64,000 nt of DNA from Sebaldella sp. S0638 (GTDB lineage Bacteria > Fusobacteriota > Fusobacteriia > Fusobacteriales > Leptotrichiaceae), in assembly GCF_024158605.1 (NCBI RefSeq), contig NZ_JAMZGM010000006.1, positions 29,721-93,720 of the forward strand, read 5' to 3'. A model generated the notes under the pieces. It saw nothing but the letters and a program-made list of their open reading frames with translations, did not search any database and was not told the DNA's origin. The position numbers and the translations under genes were made by a program. How positions within the stretch are numbered: position 1 is the stretch's first letter; every line of letters begins with the position of its first letter. Positions 24,294-34,813 of the stretch are shown piece by piece.

Positions 24294-25391
24294 ATGGAAG
24301 GACTTTTAAATTTTTTTGCAGGGTTAACAACGGTATTTGAACAAGGTCTGATATTGGCTATAATGGTAATGGGTATATATTTAACATATAAAATTCTTGA
24401 TTTTCCAGATCTTTCGGTAGACGGTTCATTTCCTTTAGGGGCATTTGTACTGGCTGCTGTAGTATTAAAGGATATAAATCCCATACTCGGAATGTTTATT
24501 GCGTTTTTAGCAGGAGCTCTGGCAGGGATGGCAACAGGAGCAATGCACGTAAGACTGAATATAAGTAATCTTCTTGCAGGAATACTTACAATGTCAGCTT
24601 TATACAGTGTTAACTCCAGAGTAGTAGGAAAAGCGAATGTGTATATTCCAGGGGACAAGACTATATTTAATTTGTTTAGTTATGATAAATTATATATTTT
24701 AGTAATAATACTTGTAATATGCCTGATTTTAAAATTTTTATGTGATAAAACTCTGAAAGATAAGAGATCATTTATAATAAGCACTTGTCTATATATAGTT
24801 CTCTTTATTATTCTTATGACTTATACTGTGAAAAATCAGAATGTAACTCTGATGATAATTGCTGATATAGTATTTATAATAAAATTATGTCTTGATTATC
24901 TGCTGAACACTAAGTTTGGTTTTGCACTAAGAGCCATAGGGGATAATGAAGATCTGGTAGTTGGTCTGGGAGTCAATGAAAAGAACATGAAAATGTTCGG
25001 ATTAATGATGGCAAACGGATTAGTGGCGTTATCAGGTTCACTTTACGGGCAGTATCTGAAATTTGCCGATCTGCAGATGGGAATAGGAACTATGGTAATA
25101 GGTCTTGCTTCTATAATAATAGGGCAGGGTGTACTGAAAAAGGATAAAATAATAAACAATCCTTCTATAGTAGTAATAGGAGCGATTTTGTACCAGTTTA
25201 TTATTTATATAGCACTTAGATCAAATGACTGGTTTAAGGCATTATATAAAGCACTGCATTTTTCAGACGGCGCTATAAAAATGCTTGAAATAAGAACGAC
25301 AGACCTGAAATTAATTACAGCATTAATAGTAGTAATAATACTGGCATTTTCCAACAAAAAATTAAAAATAATTTTTAAAACAAAAGGATAG
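24294..25391 (+). CDS. ABC transporter permease (TrpY-like)
   Basis: This 365-residue inner-membrane protein has about nine or ten hydrophobic segments and belongs to the TrpY/branched-chain-like permease family. Family-typical parts are DFPDLSVDGSFPLGAFV, GALAGMATGAMHVRLNISNLLAGILTMSALYSVN, GFALRAIGDNEDLVVGLGVNE (the EAA-like loop contacting the ATPase) and GLASIIIGQGVL. It is longer than typical (about 290-300) because of extra hydrophobic segments at about residues 130-190. The start ATG has AGGAGA upstream. The ATPase gene starts 4 bases after its stop. Confidence 0.88.
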   Translation: MEGLLNFFAGLTTVFEQGLILAIMVMGIYLTYKILDFPDLSVDGSFPLGAFVLAAVVLKDINPILGMFIAFLAGALAGMATGAMHVRLNISNLLAGILTMSALYSVNSRVVGKANVYIPGDKTIFNLFSYDKLYILVIILVICLILKFLCDKTLKDKRSFIISTCLYIVLFIILMTYTVKNQNVTLMIIADIVFIIKLCLDYLLNTKFGFALRAIGDNEDLVVGLGVNEKNMKMFGLMMANGLVALSGSLYGQYLKFADLQMGIGTMVIGLASIIIGQGVLKKDKIINNPSIVVIGAILYQFIIYIALRSNDWFKALYKALHFSDGAIKMLEIRTTDLKLITALIVVIILAFSNKKLKIIFKTKG

Positions 25392-25395
25392 AATA

Positions 25396-26181
25396 ATGGT
25401 AGAATTAAGAAATGTATACAAGACATTTGTAAGTGAGCTCGGGACAAAGAAAGAAGTTTTTCAGGATACCAATTTTGTAGCTGATGAAGGCGACTTTGTT
25501 TCAATTATAGGAAGTAACGGAGCAGGAAAGTCTACATTACTGAATGTAATAAACGGGAATGTGATACCAGATGCCGGAGAAGTTATTTTGGGAGACAGAA
25601 ATATAACTAAAGTGAGCAGACATAAAAGAGCAAAATGGATATCACAGGTTTTTCAGAATCCTTCACAGGGAACTTCACCGTCAATGACTGTATTAGAAAA
25701 TTTGTCAATGGCTAAGAATAAAGGAAAAAGCTTTAATCTTACACTTGGTCTGGACAAGAAAAATATTCCTTATTATAAAGAAATTCTTGCAAGTCTTGAT
25801 TTAGGACTTGAAGAGCAACTGGATACAAAGGTAGGACTGCTGTCAGGTGGGCAGAGACAGTGTCTGTCATTGATAATGTCAACGCTTAATCATCCTGATG
25901 TATTGCTTTTAGATGAGCATACAGCTGCTTTGGATCCTAAGACTTCAAAGATCATTCTGGACAAAACCAAAGAACTTGTAGAAAAAAACAGTATAACAAC
26001 ACTTATGATAACGCATAATCTTCAGGATGCCATAGAGTATGGGAACAGACTGATAATGATACACAGCGGTGATATTATACTTGATATAAGAGGTGAGGAG
26101 AAAAAACACCTCACTGTGGAAAAGCTTCTTGAATTTTTTCATGAAAAAGATGCAAAATTAGCAGATAAAGATTTATTTTAA
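25396..26181 (+). CDS. ABC transporter ATP-binding protein (TrpZ-like)
   Basis: This 261-residue ATPase energises the importer encoded upstream. Walker A GSNGAGKST (about residues 39-47), the Q-loop (SQVFQNP), the signature LLSGGQRQ and Walker B VLLLDEHTAALDP, followed by the switch His in MITHNLQDA, are all intact. The D-loop and His suggest full activity. It is the last gene of the operon; a weak hairpin with a T-run follows at about 26187-26223. Confidence 0.92.
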   Translation: MVELRNVYKTFVSELGTKKEVFQDTNFVADEGDFVSIIGSNGAGKSTLLNVINGNVIPDAGEVILGDRNITKVSRHKRAKWISQVFQNPSQGTSPSMTVLENLSMAKNKGKSFNLTLGLDKKNIPYYKEILASLDLGLEEQLDTKVGLLSGGQRQCLSLIMSTLNHPDVLLLDEHTAALDPKTSKIILDKTKELVEKNSITTLMITHNLQDAIEYGNRLIMIHSGDIILDIRGEEKKHLTVEKLLEFFHEKDAKLADKDLF

Positions 26182-26186
26182 TAAAT

Positions 26187-26225
26187 AAAAAATGGAAGAC
26201 TGTTATTCGGTTTTTCATTTTTTTA
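26187..26225 (+). terminator. Weak intrinsic terminator after the ABC operon
   Basis: AAAAAATG-GAA pairs with TT-TTCATTTTTT across a loop, with one bulge; A/T-rich and therefore weak, but well placed after the ATPase gene. Confidence 0.45.
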
Positions 26226-26267
26226 GTATAATTCAGCAATAAAATAAAAATTACAAAGGAGGATTAG

Positions 26268-26750
26268 ATGGAAGAAATTTATTTGGAATACCGTGCAGAT
26301 ATAAAAAATTATTTTGAGGCAGCAAAGTATTTTACGAAAAGTAAAATAAAACGAAATATTTTTGACAGAATAATGGAAATAGTTGTTCTACTAATTGGTG
26401 TTTTTATGTTTACAATTGGAAATTTTATTTTAGGTATGATTTTTGTGGTATTTAGTCTTCTTTTTATACTGAGAATTTTTGAAAAAGGAGTTACATACCT
26501 TTATTTTAAGATATATATTTCTAAAATGGGAGTACAGAAATTGTTTGTTTCCCATGATAAAATGAGATATGAGCGTGAGGATATAAGTTCTGAAATAGAA
26601 TGGAGTTATTATAAAGGATTTATAGAAACACCGAATACAGTATTGCTGTTATACGGGAAAAGAAATTATTCAGTAATACCAAAAGCAGCTTTTAGTGAGG
26701 GAAAACTGAAGAAATTCATATCATTGCTTCAGGAAATATTTCCTGCTTGA
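26268..26750 (+). CDS. YcxB-like membrane protein
   Basis: A 160-residue protein with two adjacent membrane helices (about residues 36-70) after a short cytoplasmic N-terminus (IYLEYRADIKNYFEAAKYF). Its C-terminal domain contains DKMRYEREDISSEIEWSYYKGFIETPNTVLLLYGKRNYSVIPKAAFSE, matching the YcxB-like C-terminal pattern. The function is unknown in the whole family. AGGAGG lies 7 bases before the ATG, and a weak promoter probably lies upstream; it appears to be a single-gene unit. Confidence 0.72.
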   Translation: MEEIYLEYRADIKNYFEAAKYFTKSKIKRNIFDRIMEIVVLLIGVFMFTIGNFILGMIFVVFSLLFILRIFEKGVTYLYFKIYISKMGVQKLFVSHDKMRYEREDISSEIEWSYYKGFIETPNTVLLLYGKRNYSVIPKAAFSEGKLKKFISLLQEIFPA

Positions 26751-26778
26751 AGTAGTTTGAAAAAGTAATAAATATACT

Positions 26779-26807
26779 TGGAAGTTATTTTTAGATATGG
26801 TAAAATC
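26779..26807 (+). promoter_or_regulatory. Promoter of kdsB
   Basis: TTGGAA (26779-26784), 17-base spacer, TAAAAT (26802-26807), 40 bases before the kdsB start. Confidence 0.5.
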
Positions 26808-26847
26808 ATGAGAAAGAATTACAATGTGCTTTGAGAAGGAGTAAATT

Positions 26848-27591
26848 ATGAAAATATTGGGAGTGATTCCTGCAAGATACGCATCTTCGAGATTTAATGG
26901 GAAGCCTCTAGAGCTGATCTGCGGAAAACCGATGATAGAATGGGTATATAAAAGAAGTGTAAAGTCTGAGCTTGATGATGTGGTAGTAGCTACTGATGAT
27001 AAAAGAATTTTTGACACAGTTGCTGCATTCGGCGGGAAAGCTGTAATGACAAGAGATGATCATGTTAATGGTACAAGCAGAATACAGGAAGTAATAGGGC
27101 TTGAGGAGTATAAAGATTTTGAATTCATAATAAATATACAGGGTGATGAACCTATAATCGATCCGGAATCAATAAATATTCTTGTAAATAAATATAAAGC
27201 TGAAAAAGCAGAGATAATAACTTTGAAGGAAGAAATAAAGTGTTCTTCGGATAAGGAAAATCCTAATGTAGTGAAGGTTATTACGGATTTTTCCGATAAT
27301 GCCCTGTATTTCAGCAGAAGTCTTATACCTTATATGAGGAATGAGGATAGTAGTTTTATATATTACAGACATGTAGGGATTTACGGATATACAAGTGCAG
27401 TCCTGAACAGTATGGATAATATGAAAGACGGAAAACTGGAGCATATCGAATCATTGGAACAGTTGAGATTTCTGGAAAACGGTTATAAAATAAAAGTATA
27501 TGAAACAAAAAGTACGGTAAAAGGTGTGGATACTAAAGAAGACCTTCTGGAAGTAGAGGAAATAATCAGAAAAAATAATATTAGTTTATAA
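26848..27591 (+). CDS. kdsB: CMP-Kdo synthetase (3-deoxy-manno-octulosonate cytidylyltransferase)
   Basis: This 247-residue enzyme activates Kdo with CTP for transfer to lipid A, confirming an LPS-bearing cell. It begins GVIPARYASSRFNGKPLELICGKPMIEWVYKR, the nucleotidyltransferase signature, and has VVVATDD, FIINIQGDEPIIDPE (metal-binding Asp), YFSRSLIPY, HVGIYGY and LEHIESLEQLRFLENGYKI. Length is normal for the family. GAAGGAG lies 8 bases before the ATG. It is followed by a strong terminator and is apparently monocistronic. Confidence 0.95.
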   Translation: MKILGVIPARYASSRFNGKPLELICGKPMIEWVYKRSVKSELDDVVVATDDKRIFDTVAAFGGKAVMTRDDHVNGTSRIQEVIGLEEYKDFEFIINIQGDEPIIDPESINILVNKYKAEKAEIITLKEEIKCSSDKENPNVVKVITDFSDNALYFSRSLIPYMRNEDSSFIYYRHVGIYGYTSAVLNSMDNMKDGKLEHIESLEQLRFLENGYKIKVYETKSTVKGVDTKEDLLEVEEIIRKNNISL

Positions 27592-27597
27592 ATAATA

Positions 27598-27647
27598 ATA
27601 CCATTATATCATTTGTTATAATTAGATAATATAATGGTATTTTTTTA
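27598..27647 (+). terminator. Intrinsic terminator of kdsB
   Basis: Long stem ATACCATTATAT/ATATAATGGTAT followed by a run of seven T's. Confidence 0.8.
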
Positions 27648-27917
27648 GTTAACTTTTTGTTATAAATATAAAAAGTTATTGATGATATTGTTTAAAGATA
27701 CATTTTAAGTATCAGACAATGTAATGAATAAAAGTTGACAAAATGAATAAAAATATAGTATTCTATATAATAGGTACTTATTAATTTTAATTTATGGATG
27801 ATTAATAAAGTTATGTAAGTATCAGGGAAGGTTTGAAAAATATTGGTAATACCGTTTTATTTTTGTATGTGAAAATATGAGGGTATTATTTTAGATAAAT
27901 TAGAGCAGGAGGAATTT
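27648..27917 (+). promoter_or_regulatory. Autotransporter promoter and leader region
   Basis: TTGACA (27735-27740), an 18-base spacer and TATTCT (27759-27764) form a promoter, giving a leader of about 145 bases. The leader contains an imperfect inverted repeat, GGTACTTATTAA near 27774 against TTAATAAAGTTATGTAAGTATC near 27801-27822, and a GGTAATACC palindrome at about 27844. These could modulate expression. Confidence 0.5.
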
Positions 27918-30900
27918 ATGAAAAATAAGAGGCTATTGTTATCATTTCTAGCCTTATATTCGATGACGGCAGCTTATGCAGAGACGAATATTAAGGTTAA
28001 TACTAAACTGGATAAGATATACAAGAATCTGATTAATGACAAGGGGGTAAGCGAGAAAGACTACGGTTTTCTGGAAGAGGTTCTGAATAAGAGAAATAAA
28101 GAATTAAAGGATCTGTATGAACAGTCTGACTATATAGTAAAACCGGAATATTTGGAATGGCAGATATTTTTCAGCGGCTTTTATGACCATGTAGAACGTG
28201 GAGATAATACAAAAGCCAATGCAAAATATCATTCAGATCCAAGCTACAGCAAGAACGGTATACAAGGGAAAGTAATGCAGGGAACTCAGGTTTCAAAAGA
28301 GGTGGATTTAGGGATCAGGATTCCTATGAAAGCAGTGAACAGGACGCCGCTTGATCTGGCTATCCAGACACCGCCGGTGGTGGAAGTGAATCCAGCCGGT
28401 ACAGTTACTGTGGAATTGCCTAGCATTAATGTGCCTGTTATTGAAGTGCCGGAATTTGAAAAGGTTGATGTTTCTGTAGCAGCGATGGATGTAAAATCTA
28501 TTTTTACGTATACGGTGAACGTTGGTGGTTCCCCGAATGCTGATCAACAGGGAATATTAAACTATAATGGGACAGGTTATATGCCAGGAAACGACATTAC
28601 GAGTTATCATAATGCAATTTTATCGCAGCAGGAATTAGTTGGGGGTATCAATAATGTAGGAAGAGGTACACTAAATGTAAGTTTAGCAAATAATTCCAGT
28701 AACATTACTGCTACTGTAAATAATACTATGGCATATGGAAATGCAGATGAAAATATAGATTCTACACTTTCTGGTCCAGGATGGTCAGATATAGATGATA
28801 GAAAATATGTCATGAAACTTGTAGGTGGAAGCTCTGGAGGGCATATTCTGGAAATAGATAATATGGATATTACTTATACTGGTAATGATATAGAATTTAA
28901 AGAGAGATTTCTATTTTATACTGATGCTCATAATAAAGTCAGTGATAACAAATGGATAATTACAGATAGTACTAATATAACATTATCGGGACAATACTTA
29001 ATTATGTATGGCGCACAATATCATAGTGGTGATAAAAATGCAATAATGGAAAATAATGGAGTGATAAGAGCAGACAATACTTCATTAAATTCTGGAAATA
29101 GAATAATATTTGCCGCAGTGGATCATAGGAATAACAACACAAGTGATAATGATAGCAGATTTTTAGATTTTTACAATAATGGAACGATAATTTTAGAAGG
29201 AAAAAGCGATGTTTTAGCTAATTTTGGTGTTCCTAGTAATACTCTAAATCAAACTGGCACAAGCCCTGATGGCGGAACTAGATTTATAAACTCCGATAAT
29301 GGAGATGTTAGTTTAAAGGGATTAGGATCAATTGGGATAGTTGTAAAAGATGAAAGTCAATATGGAAAAATTACAAATTTTGGAAAAAGTGAAATAACCT
29401 TTAAAAAATCACTTGAATTAACTGGCGATGAAACAGTAGGAGTTTATGTAGAAAATTCTACAGTAGGAGCTTTTAACCCCATATATTCATCAATGAATAT
29501 GAATATAGGAACTACAGGAAATGAAAGCAGCAGCACAGGAAATTCAGCAAGCGGAAAAGCAGCGTATACAGAAAACGCAGCAGGTTTTTACACAGATGCA
29601 GCAACATTAACATTGAATCTTGGAGACGGCTCGTCAGCATCGGCGCCAGGAACTCATAACATACTGTTTGGTGATTACGCAAGGTCGAGTTCTTTGGTTA
29701 GAGCAGACGGAGGAACTCTTACTATAACAGGAAAAACACTTGTAAATAAAGGTGAAGGAAACATAGGTCTTGCAGCAACCGGAGGTAATATTACTTTAAA
29801 TTCCGGTGCAAATCTGACAGTTTCGGCTGGAAACGGGAACGCAGGAGCGTATGCACAAAGTGGCGGAACCTTCACTAATAATGGTACGATAACTGTAAGT
29901 GGTAATGGAACAAATGGTGTTATTGCTGCGAAAGATAGCTCGAATATAGCAGGAAATATAATAAATAATAGTACAATTACAAAAGAAAATAATGGAGCTG
30001 CAGTTGTCTTGGCAGGCGGGAATTTTACAAGTACAGGAAGAGTAGAGACAAAAAACAGCTCGGCAGGAATATATGCTTCCAGTGATGTTTCAAGTAATAC
30101 AGTCAGCTTAACAGGTGATGGTGTAGTAGCAGGGAATAAAGGGATAGCGTTTTATGCAGGTTATGACAGTACTAACGGTACAACAGGAAGAATACAATTT
30201 GGCGGAACACCTGTAGGTACTATCCAAAATGGCGGATTAATGTTTTACAACAATTATTCGTCATCGAATGGAGCAGCCGGATCAAACTTCGGTCAGTTTA
30301 TTATAAATTCCGGGACATCAGTAAAAGTAGAATCAGGCGGAACAGTATTTAAATTTGATTCTGCTACGTACAATACCGCGGATTTCTCAAATTATTTGAA
30401 TAATACTTTTAACGGTTCACTAGGAAACCTGACTATAAATATGCCGACATCAGGAAATGGTTACGGTAATCTTTTTGTACTGGGAAGTTCTACAGTTGAC
30501 CTTACATCTATGATATCTACTGCAAATAATGTACTGGGTACCAGTGGTCTTACAATAAACGGCAATTACAGATTTGCATTATTAACAGACGGAGTCTTCA
30601 ATATAAATAACGATTCTACAAACGGAACAGCTTCAAATCCGTATGATTTGAATAATACTAATAATCCGATTAACTTAATGAATGCTGTGAACTCTAAGAT
30701 AAACATCACTTCCGGTACTTATATCACAGGAACTGCAAATGAGCAAAATGTAGTGAAACAAGTTAATAAAGCAGGGCAGGTACAAAGCGATATAGCAATA
30801 GTAAATGACGGTAACATAAATATGAGCGGGACTGACTCAGTTTCTCTTTATTCTGTATATGGAGACATAACAAATAACGGGACAATAACAGTTTCAAATA

Positions 30901-33900
30901 ATGCTATAGGAGTGTTGGGGTTAAATAATACAAAAATATTAAACTCAGGAAGCGGGACAGTAAATGTTGGAAATAACAGTATCGGATTAGCTGGAATAAC
31001 ATATGACAAGAACAAGATGCCTATTTCTGATTCAGCAGCTTTAGGCTATGGTTCAGATAAAGTAGACATAACAAATAACGGCTATATAAATGATATTTCC
31101 GGACAGAGTAAAGGTGTGGGAATATATGCCGAAAACAATAATTCTACAATAAATAGAAATGATGTACAGGCTCTAAACACAGGAACACTTAATTTCATCA
31201 ATTCTACAAACAGTGCAGGAGCATATGTAACAGGCGGAACATTCACAAATACTAACGGACAGATAAATGTAGGAAGCAGTAATGCCGGAATTTATGCAAA
31301 TAACAGTGATGTAAACTTTAATTCAGGAACAGTGGAATTATCAGGCAATAATGCCGTAGGATTCTATTTGGAAAATAATAGTAATTTTACTGGAACATCG
31401 GGGACAATTAACATTACCGGGCAAAATGCCATAATATTTAATATAAAAGGAACAGGATCAAACTTTAGCAATAATCTGACAATCAATTCATCAGCAGGAT
31501 CTTCATATGTTGTAGCAAACATAGATTCAGGATTATATCAGTCTAATGTGGGGAACTATACAATCGGAGATAACGGAGTTATGTTCTCAGGAATAAAATC
31601 CGCTGTATTGCTGGATTCAGGGACTACAATTACGGGTACAGGTACTAATAGTGTAGCTCTGTATGGAAATGGTCTTTACTCAGCAGCACTGGCATCACCA
31701 TATTCTGTAGAGTCTGAGAATCAGGGTACAATCACAATGGGAGATTCTTCTGCAGGAATATATGTAGTTAATGGAGCTAGAGCTTTAAATAAAAATAATA
31801 TAAGTGTAGGGAACTCATCAGTAGGAATGTACGGATTGAATTCAGGAACTGTAACAAATGAAGGAATTATAGAAATAGGAACTTCAAGTCAGGGTATTTA
31901 TGCACAAAATACAGGGATTGTAACAAATAAAAATATAATAAGAAGTACAAGCAATAATGCTGTAGGAATTTATGCAGAAGGAAACATGGATATTTTAAAT
32001 GAATTAGGGGCTGAAATAAATCTTTCAGGTGATAATTCTATAGGAATTTTCTCAAAATATTCAGCTACAAGTACTGCTGTACTGACAAATGCCGGAACTA
32101 TAAACATTGGTAATTCTACAAATGCTGTGAATCCGGGATTAGGAATATACAGTGAAAATACAGATGAAAAAATAAGTAATACAGGAAAGATATTAGTAGG
32201 AACTTCATCAATAGGTATTTATAAGTCCGGTTCTGCAACTGGTCTTGGCTCTGTGGAACAAAATGGAGAAATAACAGTAGGTGATGGAGGAATAGGAATT
32301 TACAGTGACGGAGATACTGTTAATATACTAGGGAATTCAAAAATAACTTTACTTGGAGGAAATGAAACAGCAGGAGTATACGGGATAAACGGTGCTAAAA
32401 TAGTAAATGGATCATCTGATTTGAGTATAGGTTCAGGGAATTACGGATTTATTTTGAACAGCGGGGCTTCATTTGAAAATAATGTAGGAATTACACTGGG
32501 AAATAATGAAGTATTGGTATATTCAGACGGCGGAAGTACAATTACGAATAACGGAAATATTAATATGACTGGTTCTGAAAATGTAGTGGTATATGCTGTT
32601 AATGGTGAAACTGTTAATAACATTGGTACAATAGATGCTTCAAATCAAATAGGAAATATAGCTGTATATAACAAAGGCGGAGTAATAAATAACAGCGGTA
32701 CTTTATATTTAGGAAATTCAGATATTCAAAGTAAAACAAACACTTTCCTAAATACTTATGCAGTGGGACTGTACAGTGAAAATTCTTCAATTTCAAATTC
32801 TGGTACTATACATGCAGGTACAGGAGCAGTAGCAATTTATTCCAAAACTGATGCGAATAATAGTGCAGTATCTACAAATAAAGGTGATATTTATTTGACT
32901 GATGGAGCAGTAGGATTATATGCAGAAGGTAAAAATACACAGATAATCAATGATAAAACAGCTACTATTACTGTGTCAGGAGACGGAAGTATAGGAATGG
33001 CTGCTGTAGGCGGAGCATTGATCACAAATAAAGGTACTATTGACATAACAGGAACTAATTCTTACGGTATGTATGGAAATGCCGGTTCAGAAGTAGAAAA
33101 CTACGGTACTATAAATGTAGGCGGAGAAAATAACACTGCAATACTTTTGGCAAACAGTTCAAGACTTATTAATAATGCCGAGGGGACAATAAATATTTTA
33201 GGCGGCGCGATAAACGGACTGGGACTGACTCAGACAGTAAATGAGCAATATGTAGTTCCAAGCATAGTAAACTCAGGAGTTATTAATGTAAATGAAAACT
33301 TTAAGGTAAACGGAGTAGAAATAACTATAAAAGTAGATCCTTCTACGATAACAAGTGCAACACTTTCAGAAGATGCCGGAGCAAAATATGTATCAAATGC
33401 AGTAAAATTTAATGCACCGTCATTTGAAGTAGATGAGAATAATCCAGTTGTTGTAACAGCAGATTTTACACAAGGAACAAATGCTACAACATATAAATTA
33501 AAAGATGTATTTAATCCTACAACTTCCGGCGGAGGACCGAATACCGGAACTGTGCCTGTAGTAAGTAAGTCGCTTACATGGGAAGCAATACCGCAGATAA
33601 ACAGCAATGGTAATGTAGATATATGGATGAAGAAGATTCCGTATGATAAATTTACCGGCGGTCTTTGGTATGAGGATTTTGGAAAAAATCTTGATAAGAA
33701 ATATGGTGTAGACGGAATATCATCAAATGCTATAAATATTTTTAATAAAATAGATTACATAAGTAATGAAACTGACTTTAGACATGTAATGGCAAGTCTT
33801 GCAGGAAATGTTTATTCTAACCTGAATCAGCGTGAAGATGATATAGCAAGAATATTTGAAAATTCATTGGATTTACTGCAAAACTCTGAGAATAACACTA

Positions 33901-34745
33901 AAGAAAATGTGAAAATTAACGTTATAGTGGGAAGCGGAAAGAGAACAGAGGATACTGACGGAGTAGTAGGATATGATTATAAAGCAACAGGAATTCAGGC
34001 TTTAAGAGAAGTAGAAAGAACTTACAGACATACTTTCGGATACTCATTGGGATATATGCATACAGGATTTGAATTTAATGACGGAAATAACAGTGAAGAA
34101 TGGGTAGATACAATTCAGCTGGGAGTTCACAATAAGTATAAAGCTAATGACTGGATCGTGAAAAACGATCTTACCGGAAGAGCGAGTATTCACAATGTAG
34201 ACAGAAATATAGACTGGCCTGTAAACGGAAGATCAGAAATGGACGGTACATTTGAAACTTATTCACTTACTTTTGATAACTCTTTAGGAAAAGAATTCAA
34301 AATAGGGAGAAATTCATCTGTAACGCCATATGGAGGACTGCGGGCAATGTATGCTGTAAGACCGACATTCACTGAATCAGGACTGGAAGCTTTGGAAGTG
34401 GACGGAAATGACGCATGGAGCGTAAAGCCAAGAGCAGGTGTGGAAGTAAAAGGAGAAATGCCTTTAGGTGCAAGAGGATGGAAAGCAAAAGCAACACTTG
34501 ATCTAGCTTATGAATATGAACTTGCTAATCTTAATGAAAGAGAAAAAGCAAGACTTATTGCTGTAGAGGACGGATATCATAATTTATCGAAACCGGAAGA
34601 AGAAAAAGGAGCATTTAGAAGTAAGGCTTCTGTGGGAGTAGAGGTAGAGGAAAAATACGGGATATTTGTAACTGGAGAATATGTTACTGGCGAACATAGT
34701 CAGGAAGACTACAGAGTCGGTGTCAGTTTGAAAGCAGTATTTTAA
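27918..34745 (+). CDS. Giant autotransporter (type V secretion), 2275 residues
   Basis: A surface or secreted adhesin-like protein. The signal peptide (MKNKRLLLSFLALYSMTAAYA) is followed by the fusobacterial autotransporter N-terminal module, VLNKRNKELKDLYEQSDYIV then KPEYLEWQIFFSGFY (about residues 55-92). A proline-rich linker follows and then about 1700 residues of passenger made of short Asn/Gly/Ser/Thr-rich repeats such as NxGTIxxxxNSxGIYA, typical of a right-handed beta-helix. The C-terminal barrel (about residues 2010-2275) carries YSLGYMHTGFEF, PYGGLRAMYAVRP and YELANLNER, ending VGVSLKAVF with a terminal Phe for BAM recognition. The start has GGAGG upstream. The gene stands alone between a promoter and a terminator. 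There is no cysteine protease or subtilase motif, so adhesion rather than proteolysis is likely. Confidence 0.93.
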   Translation: MKNKRLLLSFLALYSMTAAYAETNIKVNTKLDKIYKNLINDKGVSEKDYGFLEEVLNKRNKELKDLYEQSDYIVKPEYLEWQIFFSGFYDHVERGDNTKANAKYHSDPSYSKNGIQGKVMQGTQVSKEVDLGIRIPMKAVNRTPLDLAIQTPPVVEVNPAGTVTVELPSINVPVIEVPEFEKVDVSVAAMDVKSIFTYTVNVGGSPNADQQGILNYNGTGYMPGNDITSYHNAILSQQELVGGINNVGRGTLNVSLANNSSNITATVNNTMAYGNADENIDSTLSGPGWSDIDDRKYVMKLVGGSSGGHILEIDNMDITYTGNDIEFKERFLFYTDAHNKVSDNKWIITDSTNITLSGQYLIMYGAQYHSGDKNAIMENNGVIRADNTSLNSGNRIIFAAVDHRNNNTSDNDSRFLDFYNNGTIILEGKSDVLANFGVPSNTLNQTGTSPDGGTRFINSDNGDVSLKGLGSIGIVVKDESQYGKITNFGKSEITFKKSLELTGDETVGVYVENSTVGAFNPIYSSMNMNIGTTGNESSSTGNSASGKAAYTENAAGFYTDAATLTLNLGDGSSASAPGTHNILFGDYARSSSLVRADGGTLTITGKTLVNKGEGNIGLAATGGNITLNSGANLTVSAGNGNAGAYAQSGGTFTNNGTITVSGNGTNGVIAAKDSSNIAGNIINNSTITKENNGAAVVLAGGNFTSTGRVETKNSSAGIYASSDVSSNTVSLTGDGVVAGNKGIAFYAGYDSTNGTTGRIQFGGTPVGTIQNGGLMFYNNYSSSNGAAGSNFGQFIINSGTSVKVESGGTVFKFDSATYNTADFSNYLNNTFNGSLGNLTINMPTSGNGYGNLFVLGSSTVDLTSMISTANNVLGTSGLTINGNYRFALLTDGVFNINNDSTNGTASNPYDLNNTNNPINLMNAVNSKINITSGTYITGTANEQNVVKQVNKAGQVQSDIAIVNDGNINMSGTDSVSLYSVYGDITNNGTITVSNNAIGVLGLNNTKILNSGSGTVNVGNNSIGLAGITYDKNKMPISDSAALGYGSDKVDITNNGYINDISGQSKGVGIYAENNNSTINRNDVQALNTGTLNFINSTNSAGAYVTGGTFTNTNGQINVGSSNAGIYANNSDVNFNSGTVELSGNNAVGFYLENNSNFTGTSGTINITGQNAIIFNIKGTGSNFSNNLTINSSAGSSYVVANIDSGLYQSNVGNYTIGDNGVMFSGIKSAVLLDSGTTITGTGTNSVALYGNGLYSAALASPYSVESENQGTITMGDSSAGIYVVNGARALNKNNISVGNSSVGMYGLNSGTVTNEGIIEIGTSSQGIYAQNTGIVTNKNIIRSTSNNAVGIYAEGNMDILNELGAEINLSGDNSIGIFSKYSATSTAVLTNAGTINIGNSTNAVNPGLGIYSENTDEKISNTGKILVGTSSIGIYKSGSATGLGSVEQNGEITVGDGGIGIYSDGDTVNILGNSKITLLGGNETAGVYGINGAKIVNGSSDLSIGSGNYGFILNSGASFENNVGITLGNNEVLVYSDGGSTITNNGNINMTGSENVVVYAVNGETVNNIGTIDASNQIGNIAVYNKGGVINNSGTLYLGNSDIQSKTNTFLNTYAVGLYSENSSISNSGTIHAGTGAVAIYSKTDANNSAVSTNKGDIYLTDGAVGLYAEGKNTQIINDKTATITVSGDGSIGMAAVGGALITNKGTIDITGTNSYGMYGNAGSEVENYGTINVGGENNTAILLANSSRLINNAEGTINILGGAINGLGLTQTVNEQYVVPSIVNSGVINVNENFKVNGVEITIKVDPSTITSATLSEDAGAKYVSNAVKFNAPSFEVDENNPVVVTADFTQGTNATTYKLKDVFNPTTSGGGPNTGTVPVVSKSLTWEAIPQINSNGNVDIWMKKIPYDKFTGGLWYEDFGKNLDKKYGVDGISSNAINIFNKIDYISNETDFRHVMASLAGNVYSNLNQREDDIARIFENSLDLLQNSENNTKENVKINVIVGSGKRTEDTDGVVGYDYKATGIQALREVERTYRHTFGYSLGYMHTGFEFNDGNNSEEWVDTIQLGVHNKYKANDWIVKNDLTGRASIHNVDRNIDWPVNGRSEMDGTFETYSLTFDNSLGKEFKIGRNSSVTPYGGLRAMYAVRPTFTESGLEALEVDGNDAWSVKPRAGVEVKGEMPLGARGWKAKATLDLAYEYELANLNEREKARLIAVEDGYHNLSKPEEEKGAFRSKASVGVEVEEKYGIFVTGEYVTGEHSQEDYRVGVSLKAVF

Positions 34746-34768
34746 AAAACAATTATTATAAAAAATAC

Positions 34769-34813
34769 AAAAGGCAGTTACAGTTTTATTTTGAAACTTA
34801 ACTGCCTTTTTTC
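34769..34813 (+). terminator. Intrinsic terminator of the giant autotransporter
   Basis: Perfect stem AAAAGGCAGTTA/TAACTGCCTTTT with an A/T-rich loop, followed by T's. Confidence 0.85.

Noticed and set aside
33230-33607. 125-codon minus-strand frame inside the giant autotransporter
   Set aside because: Antisense shadow of the repetitive passenger; no ribosome site and no family.
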